DNA from: Diplocarpon mali
Taxonomy: Eukaryota; Ascomycota; Leotiomycetes; Helotiales; Drepanopezizaceae
DNA length: 41,068 nucleotides
Assembly (NCBI GenBank): GCA_024741835.1
Contig: JAENRP010000372.1
Span: 1-41,068, forward strand
Direction of reading: 5' to 3'
Part shown: positions 1-12,195 of the stretch, piece after piece
How positions within the stretch are numbered: position 1 is the first letter of the stretch
Layout of the letters: each line of letters opens with the position of its first letter
Notes under the pieces: model-generated
Seen by the model: only the letters and a program-made list of their open reading frames with translations
What the model was told of the DNA's origin: nothing
Databases searched by the model: none
Translations under genes and position numbers: made by a program

Positions 1-2387
1 TATAATATAGGTCTACTATATAGTACTATTATACTTTTAAATATACTTTTCCAACCTTTTATATTTACCTAATTAGAATTAGTATATACCTTAAGCTTTG
101 CGCTTATATATTTCATTAGTCTATATCTTACCTTTTATATAATTATCAATTAAAGGTACCTTTTAAGTCGCTTAATTGCATTCTTATATTAAATTGTTAG
201 ATCCTTTAAGTTCTAACTAAGTTGCTTAATAATAAAGGCAATATTTAGTCTTATATATATTATAGTATATATAATTACTTTAATATCTTATTAATACTTC
301 TTTAGATCTTCTCTTTACTTATTTTTATTAGTAGGCTTTAACTTATTATACTTTCCTTTAATTAAAGTATTCTTTAGCTTAAAGTTGGAAGTATAAGTAA
401 AGAGTCCTATTTGGTCTAGGATCTTCTTAATATACTACTCTTAGTCTAACCAGAGTTTTTAAGTAGAGCGGTTCCTTATAATGTAAATGCTAAAGATCTT
501 ATAAATTTCCCTTAAATCCTTAGTATTAAAACGTTTTTAAATAGTTATAAAGAACTAATCTAATTAAGTAGTTGTTTTCGCAGCGATAGTAATATTATTA
601 ATATATAATAGTAACTTAATTCTATACTTAATATAGGTAAATAGATAAGGGTTAGCTAGACTTTAAATAAATCCTATTTCTATTAAAGTAAAGTTATATA
701 AGAGGTTCTAATTATAAGCTAATTATTTAAGCCTATAGATACTATAGAGTATATAAATAGAGTGGCTAGCGTATATAAGAATACTATTAAGTTAAGAGAG
801 AAAAATCCATTCTTTTACAATTGCTTTAGTAAATATATTTTTAATATTATACTATTTGTATTCAAGGTCCTTAGCAGCTACTATTACTATAAATATACTA
901 TAAAACTGAGGGGAGACAACACAAGAATAGGCCTAAGGGAAGACCCAAAAACAAGAGGAGGAAGCACTACAAGCGGGCTCTCCTAGACAAGATGTTGGGA
1001 ACAAGTCCCAAGTATGGGGTATATTCAGTACTATGGCGACACGCGCTGTCTCTATGTACAGAAGATGGCCCTTTTATCCTCCTACCGTCCTGCGCCGATC
1101 ATGTGATATATGTCACGAGACCTATCCATCTCAGGTCTCCACAATACAAAGGGTGTCTATACGAACTATTAGCGCAAACGTATCGAAGTAGTCTTCTTTA
1201 TACTATTAGGAGAAGCCCTTAGCTATAAGCCTTACCTTATAACGTTCTAGGGTCTTATTTATATATATTTTAATTATAAAGACCCACTTTATTAATACTA
1301 GGTTTATATCCTTTAGCATCGGTTCCTCTATTTATATACCATTTGTAGTAAAAGAGCTTATCTCCTCTTAGATTACCTTATTCTATACTACTCTATTCTC
1401 CAGATTGTTAATAGCTTTATTATATATCTTTAAAAGAGAGATTTTCATTATTCCCTTAGCAGCTAGGAATGTATTATCTTTATTATAGCTCTATTAAAGT
1501 TTAAGCTTATAGATCCTATATACTATTATAGCTTAAATACACTTAAACTTATATTTATCTAAGGTATCTTCTAGTTCTAAGTCTCTATTCCTCTTTAAAG
1601 GCGTAGGTTCAGCTATAGGTTCTATAGGCTTATTATCTAAGGAACTGCTTTCTAATAGTAGAGGCTTATTATTACTTATACTTATTTTAGCAATATCCTT
1701 TACTATAGGTGCTTTAATTAAAGGGATAATAATATTAAAGTTATTCTATACTTTAAGCAGTTTGCAGATAATAGGAATAGTCTATTCGGCCTTTAGGCGA
1801 CCAGTAGGTTATTAATTAGCAGGTGCACTTAATATACCTAAGCTAAGAGAAAGGGGTTATTAGTTTAGCTTAATAGTATTACTATCAAGTAGTATACCTT
1901 ACGAATCTTTAGGTATATAAAGCTTTAAAGATAGCTCCTTCCTATTTTAAGATTTATCGAACTCAACTACTAAAGATATAATTACTTACTTTAAATCTAA
2001 TGCATATACTATCTATTGCTTTATTATCTATTTAATATACTTAATAAATATATACTCTCTACCTTAGTCTATTAGCTTCTTACTCTTTATACCCGCGGGC
2101 TAAGACTTTAGGCTAATATAAGAGTAGAAGACGCTTCTAAAGATATAAATATAATCTAAGCTTAGTTTCTATCTAAAATATACCTTATATAGTAATATTT
2201 AGATATTATTAACTATTAGTCTACTACTTGTTTTATTTCGTAGGTATATATTTGCCTTAATCGCAAGGTCTTAGAATTCTAATAGTAAGTTAGCATCTTA
2301 TAATAGAGCGCGATAGTTAGTCTCTACTTGCTAAATGCTTCGCTTAGCGATACCATTCTAATAGGAACCTTTATATATTATAGTTAG
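1..2387 (-). pseudogene. Ty1/Copia copy C1: RNase H (part), reverse transcriptase, linker and integrase end, RIP-degraded
   Basis: On the minus strand this reads as a Copia pol remnant, matching copies C2 (33350-35487) and C3 base for base apart from point changes. From high to low coordinate it holds the end of integrase (SDNALE-type segment continues at 32399), the poorly conserved linker, then RT with a YGLKQ-like segment and a YVDD box read as YINDIA, then the start of RNase H, which leaves the window at base 1. Many codons expected as Gln or Trp are TAA/TAG, so no protein can be made. It is interrupted by an H-family solo LTR at 899-1143, and at 2387 by the G element, after which it resumes at 32399 with the GTTAG duplication. 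Confidence 0.85.
899..1143 (-). repeat. Solo LTR of the Gypsy-type element H, little mutated
   Basis: This 245-bp block is the reverse complement of the H LTRs (4347-4591 and 19840-20084) and has exactly their length. Its ends read TATAAAAC and CTCCACA, i.e. TG...CA with the first G changed to A. It is flanked by a 4-bp duplication ATAC (895-898 and 1144-1147), and the Copia sequence of C1 is continuous if it is removed. It keeps many CA and TG dinucleotides that are TA in the other two LTRs, so it looks younger or less RIP-exposed. Open frames across it (762-986, 992-1222) are incidental. Confidence 0.9.
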
Positions 2388-2686
2388 TATAGGTTCTATA
2401 CCGGTAATCGATATTCATATGAATATAGTTGAGTATTTATTATTAAAAAGAATCTATTATAATATCTATCTATCTCTATATGATTGAGATAGTACCTTTA
2501 TACCTATAAATGTCCTTCCTCTTATAGTCCCTTCTAGCTATATATGGATATCCTTCCGAGGTCCTCCGGCTAAATAGCCGTCTGAAATACATACGAAACC
2601 CTTTATATCGCATATAGTATAGCTATATGGGATGACCTTAGGAACGAGAATAGCTTGCCTCTTGCATAGGAATCTGCGTACTAATA
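2388..2686 (-). repeat. 3' LTR of element G
   Basis: This 299-bp repeat matches 32100-32398 along its whole length. Read on the minus strand it starts TATTAGTACGCAG (TGTTGGTACGCAG in the better copy) and ends AACCTATA, i.e. TG...CA termini after RIP. Most differences from the 5' LTR are C/T or G/A. Confidence 0.92.
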
Positions 2687-4346
2687 CTGGTAGTACTCTC
2701 TTTTAAAAAGACCTTTTCAACTTGTATAAGGAAGTACGTAGAACAGTTGTATAAAGGAGGCAGATCGGTAGCAAATAATCAAATGGCAATAAAGAATAAA
2801 TTAGCAAAGACAAATAGCTTGATAGTAAAGGCAGGTATAATAGGTAGTAAGGATAGTATATAGAAAGTAGAATAGTAAAGATAAAGGCAAATAGCAAAGA
2901 GGGAAAGGAAAGGTGTTCAAGTGATAGAAGCAATCTAAAGTCTTTGTTTAAGCCTTATAGTAGTGCAATTATAGTCCGATTGCGTTTTAGTAGGTTTAAG
3001 ACTCTTTATTAAAGAGTCATCTAGAGTTGTAATCCACTATAGCTATGAATTATAATAATCTATAGACGGGAAAAGAGGGGCCTTTAAGAAGGTATATATA
3101 TTGAGCTTCCCTCCTCCCTTGATCTCTTAACTATAACTCTTACTTCTTATAAGTAGGTTGATTTCCCCTTTTTGCTTTAGAGTTAATTAACCCTTTAGTA
3201 GATCTTATCCTATATTATCTTATTAATACTATTATTATTATTAGTAAGTGCTCTAATTATTGGCCGACCCCCTTTAATATATATATTACTAACTTGGATA
3301 GTGCTCGAATGCAATCCTAAGGACTTGCCTAAGGCCTTTCGAGTGCTATATGTATATTATGCGCGTATGATATTAAGAAAGGAGGCTAGTAAGAATAATA
3401 CTAGCTATATATGCGCATTTAATACTCTTACTTTTAAAAAGTATGACTATTGCATTGCGTAGTAGGCAAAGTGTATTTTAATAAGTGCCCTTTAATATCC
3501 TTTTGCCTTAATAACCTTTAATAGATGTCTGTTTTAAATACCTATCTAGGCTTAAGATAAGTATATTATCCTTTAGGATACTTAGGTTAGTAGTAATGTT
3601 AAAGCGATCTAAAAGGCGGCCTAAATCCTATCTAAGGAGACTTAGATATAAATCTCTATAGTCCTAAAGACTTAGGATACTCTTTAGCTAGCTTAGCTAA
3701 ACGAGGCTTATGCTCTCTACTATAGTATCGACCTTACGAATACCTAGTAAGCTATATATGCCTTTAAATCTATCTAATATTAATAACTAACTATTCGCAG
3801 GATCTATTGCGCGCTATTTAAGTCAGTAATGCTGCCCTTAGGCGTCTTGAAACTTAAGGTGCTAAGGTGCTCGGCTCCCTTTAGCATATAAAGGGGCTAT
3901 CTAGCTTAGCTAAGGGCCGCTCTTAGGCTCCTTTTAATAATATCTGCTGCTAAAAAGGCAAGGGTAGATAAGTGCCTTTTAAAGGCTCTTTAAAGGGTAG
4001 GGATCTGGATCTTAGTGATTTAGATAAGCCAAATCCAAAGGAGATCGCGGCCGCTTTTACTTAAGTGTAAGCTTAAAAGGAGTAGGCCAACTTGGCTGCT
4101 GCTTTAAGTAGTAAGGCTTTTAGGCCTTAGGGGCTTAGGGATCTATGCCTTAAAAATCCTAGTGCTTAGGATAAGTGCTTATTAAGGGTGGAATTGTTAG
4201 TAGATTATTATCTTTAGCAATATAATAATTGCTACTTTACTATAACCTCCTTCTCTAGTACTACTTAAGTAATAAAAAAAATGCAAGTACGCGCAGGTAA
4301 GTAAGAAAAGATAAAAAGAAGGTAGTAATAGCAAGTATAGGAATAT
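2687..4346. other. Unassigned 3' part of element G
   Basis: This stretch, with 20085-20240, lies between the end of G's RNase H and its 3' LTR. I find no recognisable protein in any frame. 2703-2933 is purine-rich on the plus strand. A perfect 9-bp hairpin lies at 3000-3018 (GACTCTTTA / TAAAGAGTC). About 3830-4190 is visibly richer in G+C than its surroundings and contains a NotI-type GCGGCCGC octamer. It is long for a Copia 3' untranslated region, so it may hide a further, unidentified insertion. Confidence 0.5.
4300..4346 (+). repeat. About 47-bp repeat unit, left of element H
   Basis: The unit ends ...GCAAGTATAGGAATAT and is repeated immediately right of H at 20085-20136. Since the H target duplication is only ATAT, the simplest reading is that G carried a tandem pair of this purine-rich unit and H inserted at the junction between the two units. 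Confidence 0.75.
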
Positions 4347-4591
4347 TGTAGAGACCTGAGATGGATAGGTCTTATGATATATACCATATAATCGGCGCAA
4401 GACGGTAGGAGGATAAAAGGGCCATCTTCTATATATAGAAATAGCGCGTGTTACTATAGTATTAAATATACCTTATACTTAGGACTTATTCCTAATATCT
4501 TATCTAAGAGAGCCTGCTTGTAGTGCTTCTTCCTCTTATTTTTAGGTCTTCCCTTAGGCCTATTTTTATATTATCTCCCTTCTGTTTTATA
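4347..4591 (+). repeat. 5' LTR of element H
   Basis: The 245-bp LTR starts TGTAGAGACCTGAG and ends CTGTTTTATA (TGTTTTACA before RIP). It equals 19840-20084 in length and matches the reverse complement of the solo LTR at 899-1143. Confidence 0.92.
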
Positions 4592-5150
4592 TTAGTAACC
4601 TACGTAGGGACCGATTTCTTAAGATTTCCGTCCTTATACGACCTTATCGATCTCTTAATTCGTAGATAAAAGACCGGCCTTTCGAAAAATACATCTTTAA
4701 AACACTTATAGCATTTTAATCAACTTTAAAACCCTTATCCTTAATCGCCTAGTTACTTAAAACTGTCGATTTTCATTTAGCAACTATTAATAACCTTAGA
4801 TTTTCCCTTTTCGGCTCTGCTCCGAAAACCCCTATTTTCTTCCTTAAACTTTGAAATTTTCGGAATTTTCGGCTTCCTAGTATGAAAAGTTTAGCAAACC
4901 CTATAATAGCAATCTCAAATAGTAGTGGTTTTAAGTACTTAAGTAATACTAAGCGCAAACTCCAATTGGAAGTGCCTCTTTAGAATCTTTAGAAATCCGA
5001 ATCTAATAATTTAGCCGCCTTAGCTTAATAGAACTCTAAAAATTGCCTTAGAATCGTCTCTAAAGACCCCTTTATTTTAAAGACTAATAGGAATTAGCTT
5101 AAAGGCTAAGAAGAATCTTAAATATAAATCTTATTTTAGAAATTAGTCTT
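4592..5150 (+). other. 5' leader of element H
   Basis: The internal sequence begins TTAGTAACCTACGTAGGGACC. If the first bases were TGG before RIP this could be a tRNA primer-binding site, but I cannot name the tRNA. The rest shows no convincing ORF. Confidence 0.45.
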
Positions 5151-5267
5151 AGATTAGGTAAACCTTATTTTATTGCAATTAGTTGCAACGCTCCTATTAG
5201 CTATTTAGTACCTACTTAGAATCTCTTAGCAAACTTAGATTAAACTTTTAGTAGAATCCGAAATTCT

Positions 5268-5290
5268 ACTCCTAGGCCTAGCTTATAAGT
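5268..5290. repeat. Palindromic 23-mer, H copy 1
   Basis: Arms ACTCCTAGGCC / AGCTTATAAGT around T. It lies in the extended gag frame but in the second frame (LLLGLAYK). Confidence 0.8.
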
Positions 5291-6276
5291 AAGAGGATAA
5301 AAAGATATCCTTAAACAACTTAGGACTACTACCTACTTTTTTAATATCGATATTAGAAAATATTAAAAATAATAACAATTTTAAACTTTTCACTAACCCT
5401 TTATCTAAATCCTTTCAAACTCGTCTTAATTACTCTAAGATTGACTTAGATTCTAAACGTTCTTTAAGCCCTTTTATATTTTAAAATACTCCTCTTAATA
5501 ATCAATCTCGCAATATTAAAGCTTCTCCTTTACCTCTTATAGATTCTATTAACTCAAACGGTTAGTATAAAACGATAATAGCCGCATTTAAGGCTATTAC
5601 TAGTCACTTTCCCTTCCTTAATTCCCCTAGCGCTTCTTACTTTATAGGCGCTAATATTACTAATTTCCTTAAGCAATATAAGGAAACTTATTACGATTTT
5701 AGTATTATATAAAAGGATATGATTTCTCAACTTCCTTACTACTATAATTATATAAGCAAGGATATTATCAAGTCCCTCTTCGAATGGAAAACTCATAGTT
5801 TATAAGAACTCCTTATTAAGGCCTTCAAATCTGAATTCTGCGAATTTGATAGATAGCAGATTTGTAATACCCTGGCTTTCTTAAAGGAATTTGTTCTAAT
5901 CACTTGTACTCCTAAGGAACTTAAGAACTACTATCGGACTTTTACTTATATATCAAATACCTTAATCAGTTAGAAAATACTTAGCAAAGTTGAAAGAGGC
6001 TGTCTTTTCTTACTCAAATTACCTACTAGCTTTTAAAATAAGATTATTAAGCATTTTAAGATTAATAAGTAAGACCTTATAACCTTTGCCTTATTTAAGG
6101 AATTCTCGGCCTTTGCTTTAAAATCAGATCTTAATAAGAGAACTATTAATGCTATAGAGTAGGAAAAAGCCCTTACTCCCTCTTATACTAAAGACCTTAA
6201 GAATCTGGTTTAAGAACACTCGAAAGCTTTAGAAATCACAAAGGAGGTAAAGAAGAACCTAATAGTTATACCTTTC

Positions 6277-6299
6277 ACTCGCAGGCCTAACTTAAGAGT
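6277..6299. repeat. Palindromic 23-mer, H copy 2
   Basis: Arms ACTCGCAGGCC / AACTTAAGAGT around T. Encodes TRRPNLRV in the gag frame. Confidence 0.85.
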
Positions 6300-8192
6300 A
6301 AGATCCAACCTTAGAATTAAGGAACTTAAGACCCAATTTATAAAACTCTAAATCTAAAGCTTAGAAACTAAGATTAATAATCTCTTATAAGAAAAATAGC
6401 ATATTCCTTAGTTTGGTAATAAATAAAACTTAGCTATTATAAGCCAACCTAGTAGTTCCTATTACTAGACTCCTACTTCTTATTATTTGGAATAACCAGC
6501 TAATATAAGAATATAATAGCTGGTTAAAGAAGGAGGAATTGATCCTAACTAGCACTCTACTAATATCAATACTATAGGGTATTAAGGAAACGGCAATAGG
6601 AGACAACTAACTTGCAACTTTTGCAATAATAAAGAACTTAACTGCGCTCTATATAAGTACTGCAACGATTGCCCTCTTTTCCTTCGTTTTATTAACACTA
6701 GGGTTATATATATTAATAAGTATAGGATGCTTTATATTAGAGATCCTAGGCTAAAAGCTATCCCTATTAAAAAGCATTAGAATCACTTATAATTATAGAC
6801 TATTTAAATAATAATATATAGTATAAAATAGGATAAGAATTTGGTCAAACGATAGCGTATTATAAATATAAATGCTAAAATTCCAACTTATATATATATA
6901 GGTCTAATTAGCAACCTACCTAAGGGAGTTCTTAAGGACCTAGCTTCTAATCAAATAGCTATAGAAGTTAGAGGTATCTCTATCTTAAGATAGGTTAATA
7001 ATAATATATCTACTAATATTAATACTACTTCTATATCTAGAAACCCTTAGAATACTTAGCGTCCTTTTAAATCTACTACTCCCTTAATACTAATAAAACC
7101 AGCTAAAGTCTAGAAATCAATGTGTGCAACTTAGGAATCTTAATATAAAGTCCAAATGTTAAAAGATACCTAATAATCTAAAATTGCAATAGATAAGGAT
7201 AAAGCTAATATAGTAGACAAATTGATTAGAGATATAATAGATAAAGATAGCTTTAAGCTTAAAGATTAAGAAGTTGAAGTTATTACGCAGACCCTTAACC
7301 CTAAGCGAAAGAGACAGATATTAAAGTAGGAAAAATTCGTTGATAAATATGCTAGTTCAACTGTAATAGAGAAAGCTGTAGAGAATATTATAACCTAGCA
7401 AATTAACCTTATATTTAAAGACCTATTTAGTTTAATTAGACGCTTTAATAAAGTGCTAAGAAAGCATATCCCAATTGCCTTTAAAGATTTAAATAATAAT
7501 AAGGAAATGGAAATTATAATATAAAAGAACTCTAAGAAGCACTTAGCCTTAATTAAATATCTTTAGATTATAGAAGATAAAGGAACCTAAAGGTACTATG
7601 ATATTATAGCAATAGCTTTAATATCTTAGAATATTAATCGAAATTATTCAGCAGTTATAATAAAAAGCCTTATTATTATTTGCTTTATAAAAGAATTAGT
7701 TAAAGCAAAGGCTTTAATTAATTATAGTTTAGAAGTTAATATAATAATTAGAAAAGTGGTAGAAATGGCTCAATTGACAATTATTAGCGATCGACTCCTT
7801 ATTTATTTGACTATCTTTAGATCGAAATACAATTTTAATAGATAGGTGAAAAACGTAAAGGTTAGGGTTAAAGGAATTATTAATTATACTGACTTTCTAA
7901 TAATAGAGAATTCTTTAAACAATATTCTTTTAAAAATGCCCTTTATTTTAGAATCTTAGCTAATATTTAACTATCCTAAAGATAGTCTTATAAAAGCTAG
8001 TCTTTAAAATACAGATCGATCTTTAAAAGGATAAATAGTTATCGCAAGAGATATAGCCGAATTTTAAAATAAGGTTTTAAGAAACGATTAGCTAGCATAA
8101 GGGCTAAGCTTAATACTAATAAAGGAAGGCACTTAGCAAGGAGTTATAGCGAAAGAAAGGTAAGTTTGCCAATTTTGAATAATAGCAATTTA

Positions 8193-8215
8193 ACTCGCAG
8201 TTTTAAACTAGGAGT
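8193..8215. repeat. Palindromic 23-mer, H copy 3
   Basis: Arms ACTCGCAGTTT / AAACTAGGAGT around T. The inner bases are changed on both arms so that pairing is kept. Encodes TRSFKLGV in the pol frame. Confidence 0.75.
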
Positions 8216-8354
8216 CAAATCTGGAATTTTAAAAAATAGTACAATTAGCGTTTTATCAGATTAATAATTAAGAAAAAAGAAAAATAAAGTAGAGAAAAGG
8301 GTTCGTTTTACAAATTTCGATAATTCGCCAATCATTTTAAAAAACCTAAAAACC

Positions 8355-8377
8355 ACTTATAAGCCGGACTCGCAAGT
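8355..8377. repeat. Palindromic 23-mer, H copy 4
   Basis: Arms ACTTATAAGCC / GACTCGCAAGT around G. Encodes TYKPDSQV in the pol frame. Confidence 0.75.
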
Positions 8378-10321
8378 AAAAAATAATAAAATTACTAATA
8401 ACATTTCCATCTACGCACTTTAAATTAATAACTTAGAAAATCTTTTATTTATTATTAAAAAGAAAAATTCAAACTATTTCGCAGGATTTGATAAAAAAGG
8501 AAAGAAGTAAAGAAGTATAGTATTAGCTAATATTTAAACTATATATAAAAGCAAAACTAATAAAGTACGACCGGTAGATTAAGGAATCTCTAACGGCTTA
8601 AAACCTAGAGGATTAGATGATTAGTTTAAATAAGATAAGAAGCTTCGACCTTTAAAGCCAGGTGGCAAATTCGATAAGTTTATTATAAGTAGATTTTCTA
8701 ATAAATCCATCAGATATTAGCTAATAAAAGAACATTTTAATATACTAAAAATTAGAGAAGACTTAATAGAGTAAGAACGCGAACTACTTTATAAAACCTT
8801 AGTAAATTAAAAGGCCGCCTTAGCTTTTGATTAAATAGAACTTAGCCAGATTCGAAAAGAGGTCACGCCTTATATTAAGATTAAGATAATACCCTATAAA
8901 GCCTAGTAAGAAAAAACATTCGGGGTCCCTAAAGCTCTTTAAGAAAAGGTAATCGAAATATTAAAGGATAAATTAAAGTAAGGTATTCTTAAGTTCTATA
9001 ATAGCCCTTATAGGAACAAATGGTTCCTAGTTGCTAAGAAAGAGAAGGGAACTTACAGATTAATAATAGTAATAGTAGAGATGAACCGAGTAACTATTAA
9101 GGATACTAACGTTCCTTTAAATATAGATAAGTTCTTAAATGAATTTATAAGATTAACCTATAGCTCTCTTATTAACTTCTTCTTTAAATATAACTAATTT
9201 ATTCTTAATATTAAATTAAGAGATATAATAGCAATTCAAACCCCTTTTAAGCTACTTCAAATAATAAGATTACCTTAAGGGGCTATAAATTCAATCGCTT
9301 AATTTATCTAAGTAATCTATAAGATACTAGTAGATTATATACCTAATATTGCACTCCCTTATATAAATGATATAAGAGTAAAAGGATTAAGATCATTCTA
9401 TAATTATAAAGAAGTTCTTCCTAGTATATAACAATTTATAATAGAATATATACAGAACCTAGATTAGGTGCTTATACGATTCGAAAGGGTAAGAGCAATA
9501 GTTGGTCCGAAGTTATAATACTATCTTCTATTAATAGAAATTATTAGTTTTATTACTAATTCTAATAGCTGAAGTCCTTAAAGGGCTAAAGTACTTAAAA
9601 TCGATAAATGGAAGAGGTATAATAATATGGTAGAAGCTCGCGCGTTTATTAGTATTATAGTATACTATTGCATTTGGATTAAGGATTTCGCTAAAAAGGC
9701 AGTACCTATTTACGCCTTATTTTGAAAAAGGGCTGAGTTTCAATAGGAAGAACCCTAAATAGAGGCTATAAAACAACTAAAGCAAGCGTTGCTTAAAGCG
9801 CTATATTTAATCAAAATAGACTATAGAGCTGACGCTAGGCCAATTATACTAATAGTTAACGCAAGCTTAATCAAATAGGGTACTGTCCTTTAATAAGCTA
9901 ATAGCTAATAGAAAAGATATCTAGCTCGCTTTAAAAGTGGTCTTTAAAATCTAGCAGAGATAAAGTATAATACTATTAAATAAGAATGCAAAGGAGCTTT
10001 AAAAGTAATGAAAAAGATGAGAAGCGACCTCTATAGCACTTACTTCATCTTTAAAACTAATGCTAAAGTACTAGTAGAATAACTAAATAAAGCTATAAGC
10101 AACCTACTTAAAGCCTTGCTAATAAAATAGATTACTTAAATAAGACTAATAGACTTTAAAGTCAAATATATTTTAAGAACGAAAAACACCGCCGCAGATA
10201 GCCTTTTAAAAAGAACTCGCCCTTACTCTTCTAATTTAATTGAAGAAGACGAAATAGATATTAATAAGTAGGTAGAAAACGAAGTTGGTTATCTATCGAT
10301 ATATTACCTTAAAGGGACTCG

Positions 10322-10344
10322 ACTCCTAGTCCTAGCCCGCGAGT
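10322..10344. repeat. Palindromic 23-mer, H copy 5
   Basis: Arms ACTCCTAGTCC / AGCCCGCGAGT around T. Lies between RNase H and integrase in the second frame (LLVLARES). Confidence 0.85.
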
Positions 10345-11756
10345 CAAATAAGAGAATTTTATCACCTAACTACTTAAGTAACTTTAAAGAAATCGCGAAA
10401 TTTTTAATTACGCTTAAACGACTAAAGACAATTGCTTTTAAGGATTTTTAGAAATTCAAAGCTAAAGCTCTAATTTATCTAATGCAAGGAAAACAATTGT
10501 TTAAAAGAAGCGATAACTTATACCCTATACGACTCTGCTTAAATAATAAAAAACTAAGGGCTAAGGCTATTTAAGATATTTATAAGGAAACTAACTACTA
10601 AGAAGCTAAGTCTACCTACTACCGACTCTTAAGGAAATTCTTTTAAAAGGGTTCTTTTAAAGATTATAAAGCTTTTATAAAAAGTTATATCCCTTATTAA
10701 AAACGAAAACCTAGTTATAAAAAGAATCCTCTATTCCCAACCTAGCTATTAGGCCTTTTCTATAAAGTCAGTCTTAATATTATATAAGTACTAATAACTA
10801 AAAATAGGATTATATATTTTATTTTAATAAAGGAAGACCTATTAGAATAGCTTAAAGGGCGACCTTTGAAATCTGCTAACTTTGAATTTATTATAAAGTT
10901 CCTTTAAGAAGACGTAGTCTATTGCTATAGACTTTTTAGTAGATTAACTATTAATAAGGGCTTTAAAAATAAAGGAGTAATTAAAGCTTTTTTGCAAAAA
11001 TATAGTATTAAATAGGTTTAAATCTTAGCGTACAATTCAAAAGCTAATAGAGTAGTAGAGCGAGGATATCGCAATATTCTTAATAGGCTATCTAAAGTTA
11101 CTTATAAAGGATTTAAGAATTAGATAAAACACTTTTATAAAATACTCTTTACTTATCGAACGATAATTTATAAACTAATTAAAATTATACTATTTTTCCT
11201 TATCTATAGCAGAAAGGTATAGCTTCCTCTTAAATTCTAATAGCCTATTTAAAGATTGTTCGACTATAGTCAAATTTAAAACTATTCCGATTTACTTATA
11301 ATAAGATGCTAACAACTTAAGCTTTAAGATATAGATATAGAGGAAATCATTCTATAAAAGAAACGATATTAGGAAAAAGCTAAGGAAGCATAGGCTACTT
11401 CTAAAGTACTTAAAACGCATCTTATTTAAAAAGATAATCTTATCCTAATCTATAATATTATAAGAAGTATTAATATATTAGCAGATACTAAACTTAACTA
11501 TTAATAGCTTAATCTATTTAAGGTTAAGTTTAAGTAGAAAGAAAAGGAATACTATTCTCTTTAAGAACTTAATAAAGTCGATATTAAAGGAACCTTTGCA
11601 GCTAACCGACTAAAGCGCTTTTATTAATACAACTAGACCTTATTCCCTTTAAAAGACAAATCAGAAATTGATACAACCTCCGAATCTTTTATAAGAACCG
11701 ACGGCGATATAAGTAATTTTAAACCCTTAGATAAAGACTAAGATTTTTCCAACTTA

Positions 11757-11779
11757 ACTTATAAGCCAGTCCTGCGAGT
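11757..11779. repeat. Palindromic 23-mer, H copy 6
   Basis: Arms ACTTATAAGCC / GTCCTGCGAGT around A. Encodes TYKPVLRV near the pol C-terminus. Confidence 0.8.
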
Positions 11780-11900
11780 AAAGAATATCAAAATACCTAA
11801 CTAATCGCAACCTTAAGTTATTATTCTTAAAATATCTAAAGAACGCAAACGGGAATATTAAACGATTTCCTAGCCTATCAATTGTCCTACCTTCCTCTAA

Positions 11901-12195
11901 TCCTTATTTTTACATTTTTAGCAAAGTCGCCTCCTTTATTATTTAGGATATAGATCTTTTAAGATTACCTTAAAATTCTTACCTACTCTAACTTATTTTA
12001 TATTCTTAATATTAGCCTTTAATTATAGCATTCCTATTACTTTCCTTAAATAATAAATAAAAAGTCCAATTTCCTTAATATATATATAGTAAACCTATTG
12101 CAGCTTATATGCCCTTTTAATTCTTATACCCTATTAAACTTTCTTATTTATACTCCCTATCTTTTATAAGTAATATGCCTTTAAAGAACTCATAA
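11901..12195 (+). other. Pyrimidine-rich spacer between pol and ORF A
   Basis: No coding sequence is recognised here. It is rich in T and C on the plus strand, like the spacer before ORF B (15510-16081), and may be the leader or promoter of ORF A. That function is inference only. Confidence 0.4.

Larger units (their letters stand above)
5150..7970 (+). pseudogene. Element H gag and aspartic protease
   Basis: One frame (codons starting at positions equal to 1 modulo 3) runs through gag and protease with many RIP stops. The gag core is seen from about 5578 (FIGANITNFLKQY, then a helical retrotransposon gag region) to about 6170. A Cys-rich segment TCNFCNNKELNCALYKYC at about 6610-6665 looks like a zinc knuckle with a changed residue. 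The protease lies near 7690-7960: ALINYSLEVN is the decayed form of the ALIDTGSEVN active-site loop, and ILLKMPFI is the usual ILGMPFL strand. The upstream limit is uncertain, because the frame stays readable back to about 5190. Two palindromic 23-mers (5268, 6277) lie inside. Confidence 0.8.
7971..11900 (+). pseudogene. Element H pol: RT, RNase H, integrase
   Basis: This reads in the frame with codons at 0 modulo 3, i.e. shifted by -1 against gag-protease. RT motifs include NSPYRNKWFLV (about 8998-9030), QTPFKLLQ, and the catalytic YIDD box decayed to YINDIRVKG (about 9358-9387). RNase H shows EIKYNTIKQECKGALK (9957-10005) and ends in LRTKNTAADSLLKR (about 10173-10214). The integrase core is recognisable at about 10930-11105 (a VDGG.ENKG region, then NSKANRVVERGYRNILNRLSK). 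The C-terminus has ANRLKRFY and an acidic tail (about 11600-11750), as in fungal Gypsy pol proteins. Stop codons from Gln/Trp and the Asp-to-Asn change in YIDD mean it is inactive. Confidence 0.88.

Noticed and set aside
762..1222. Two plus-strand open frames (74 and 76 codons)
   Set aside because: They run through antisense Copia RT sequence and the solo LTR; no homology or conservation in the other LTR copies.
3299..3348. Inverted repeat around GTGCTCGAA / TTCGAGTGC as a terminal inverted repeat
   Set aside because: Only about six bases pair properly, and there is no flanking duplication.
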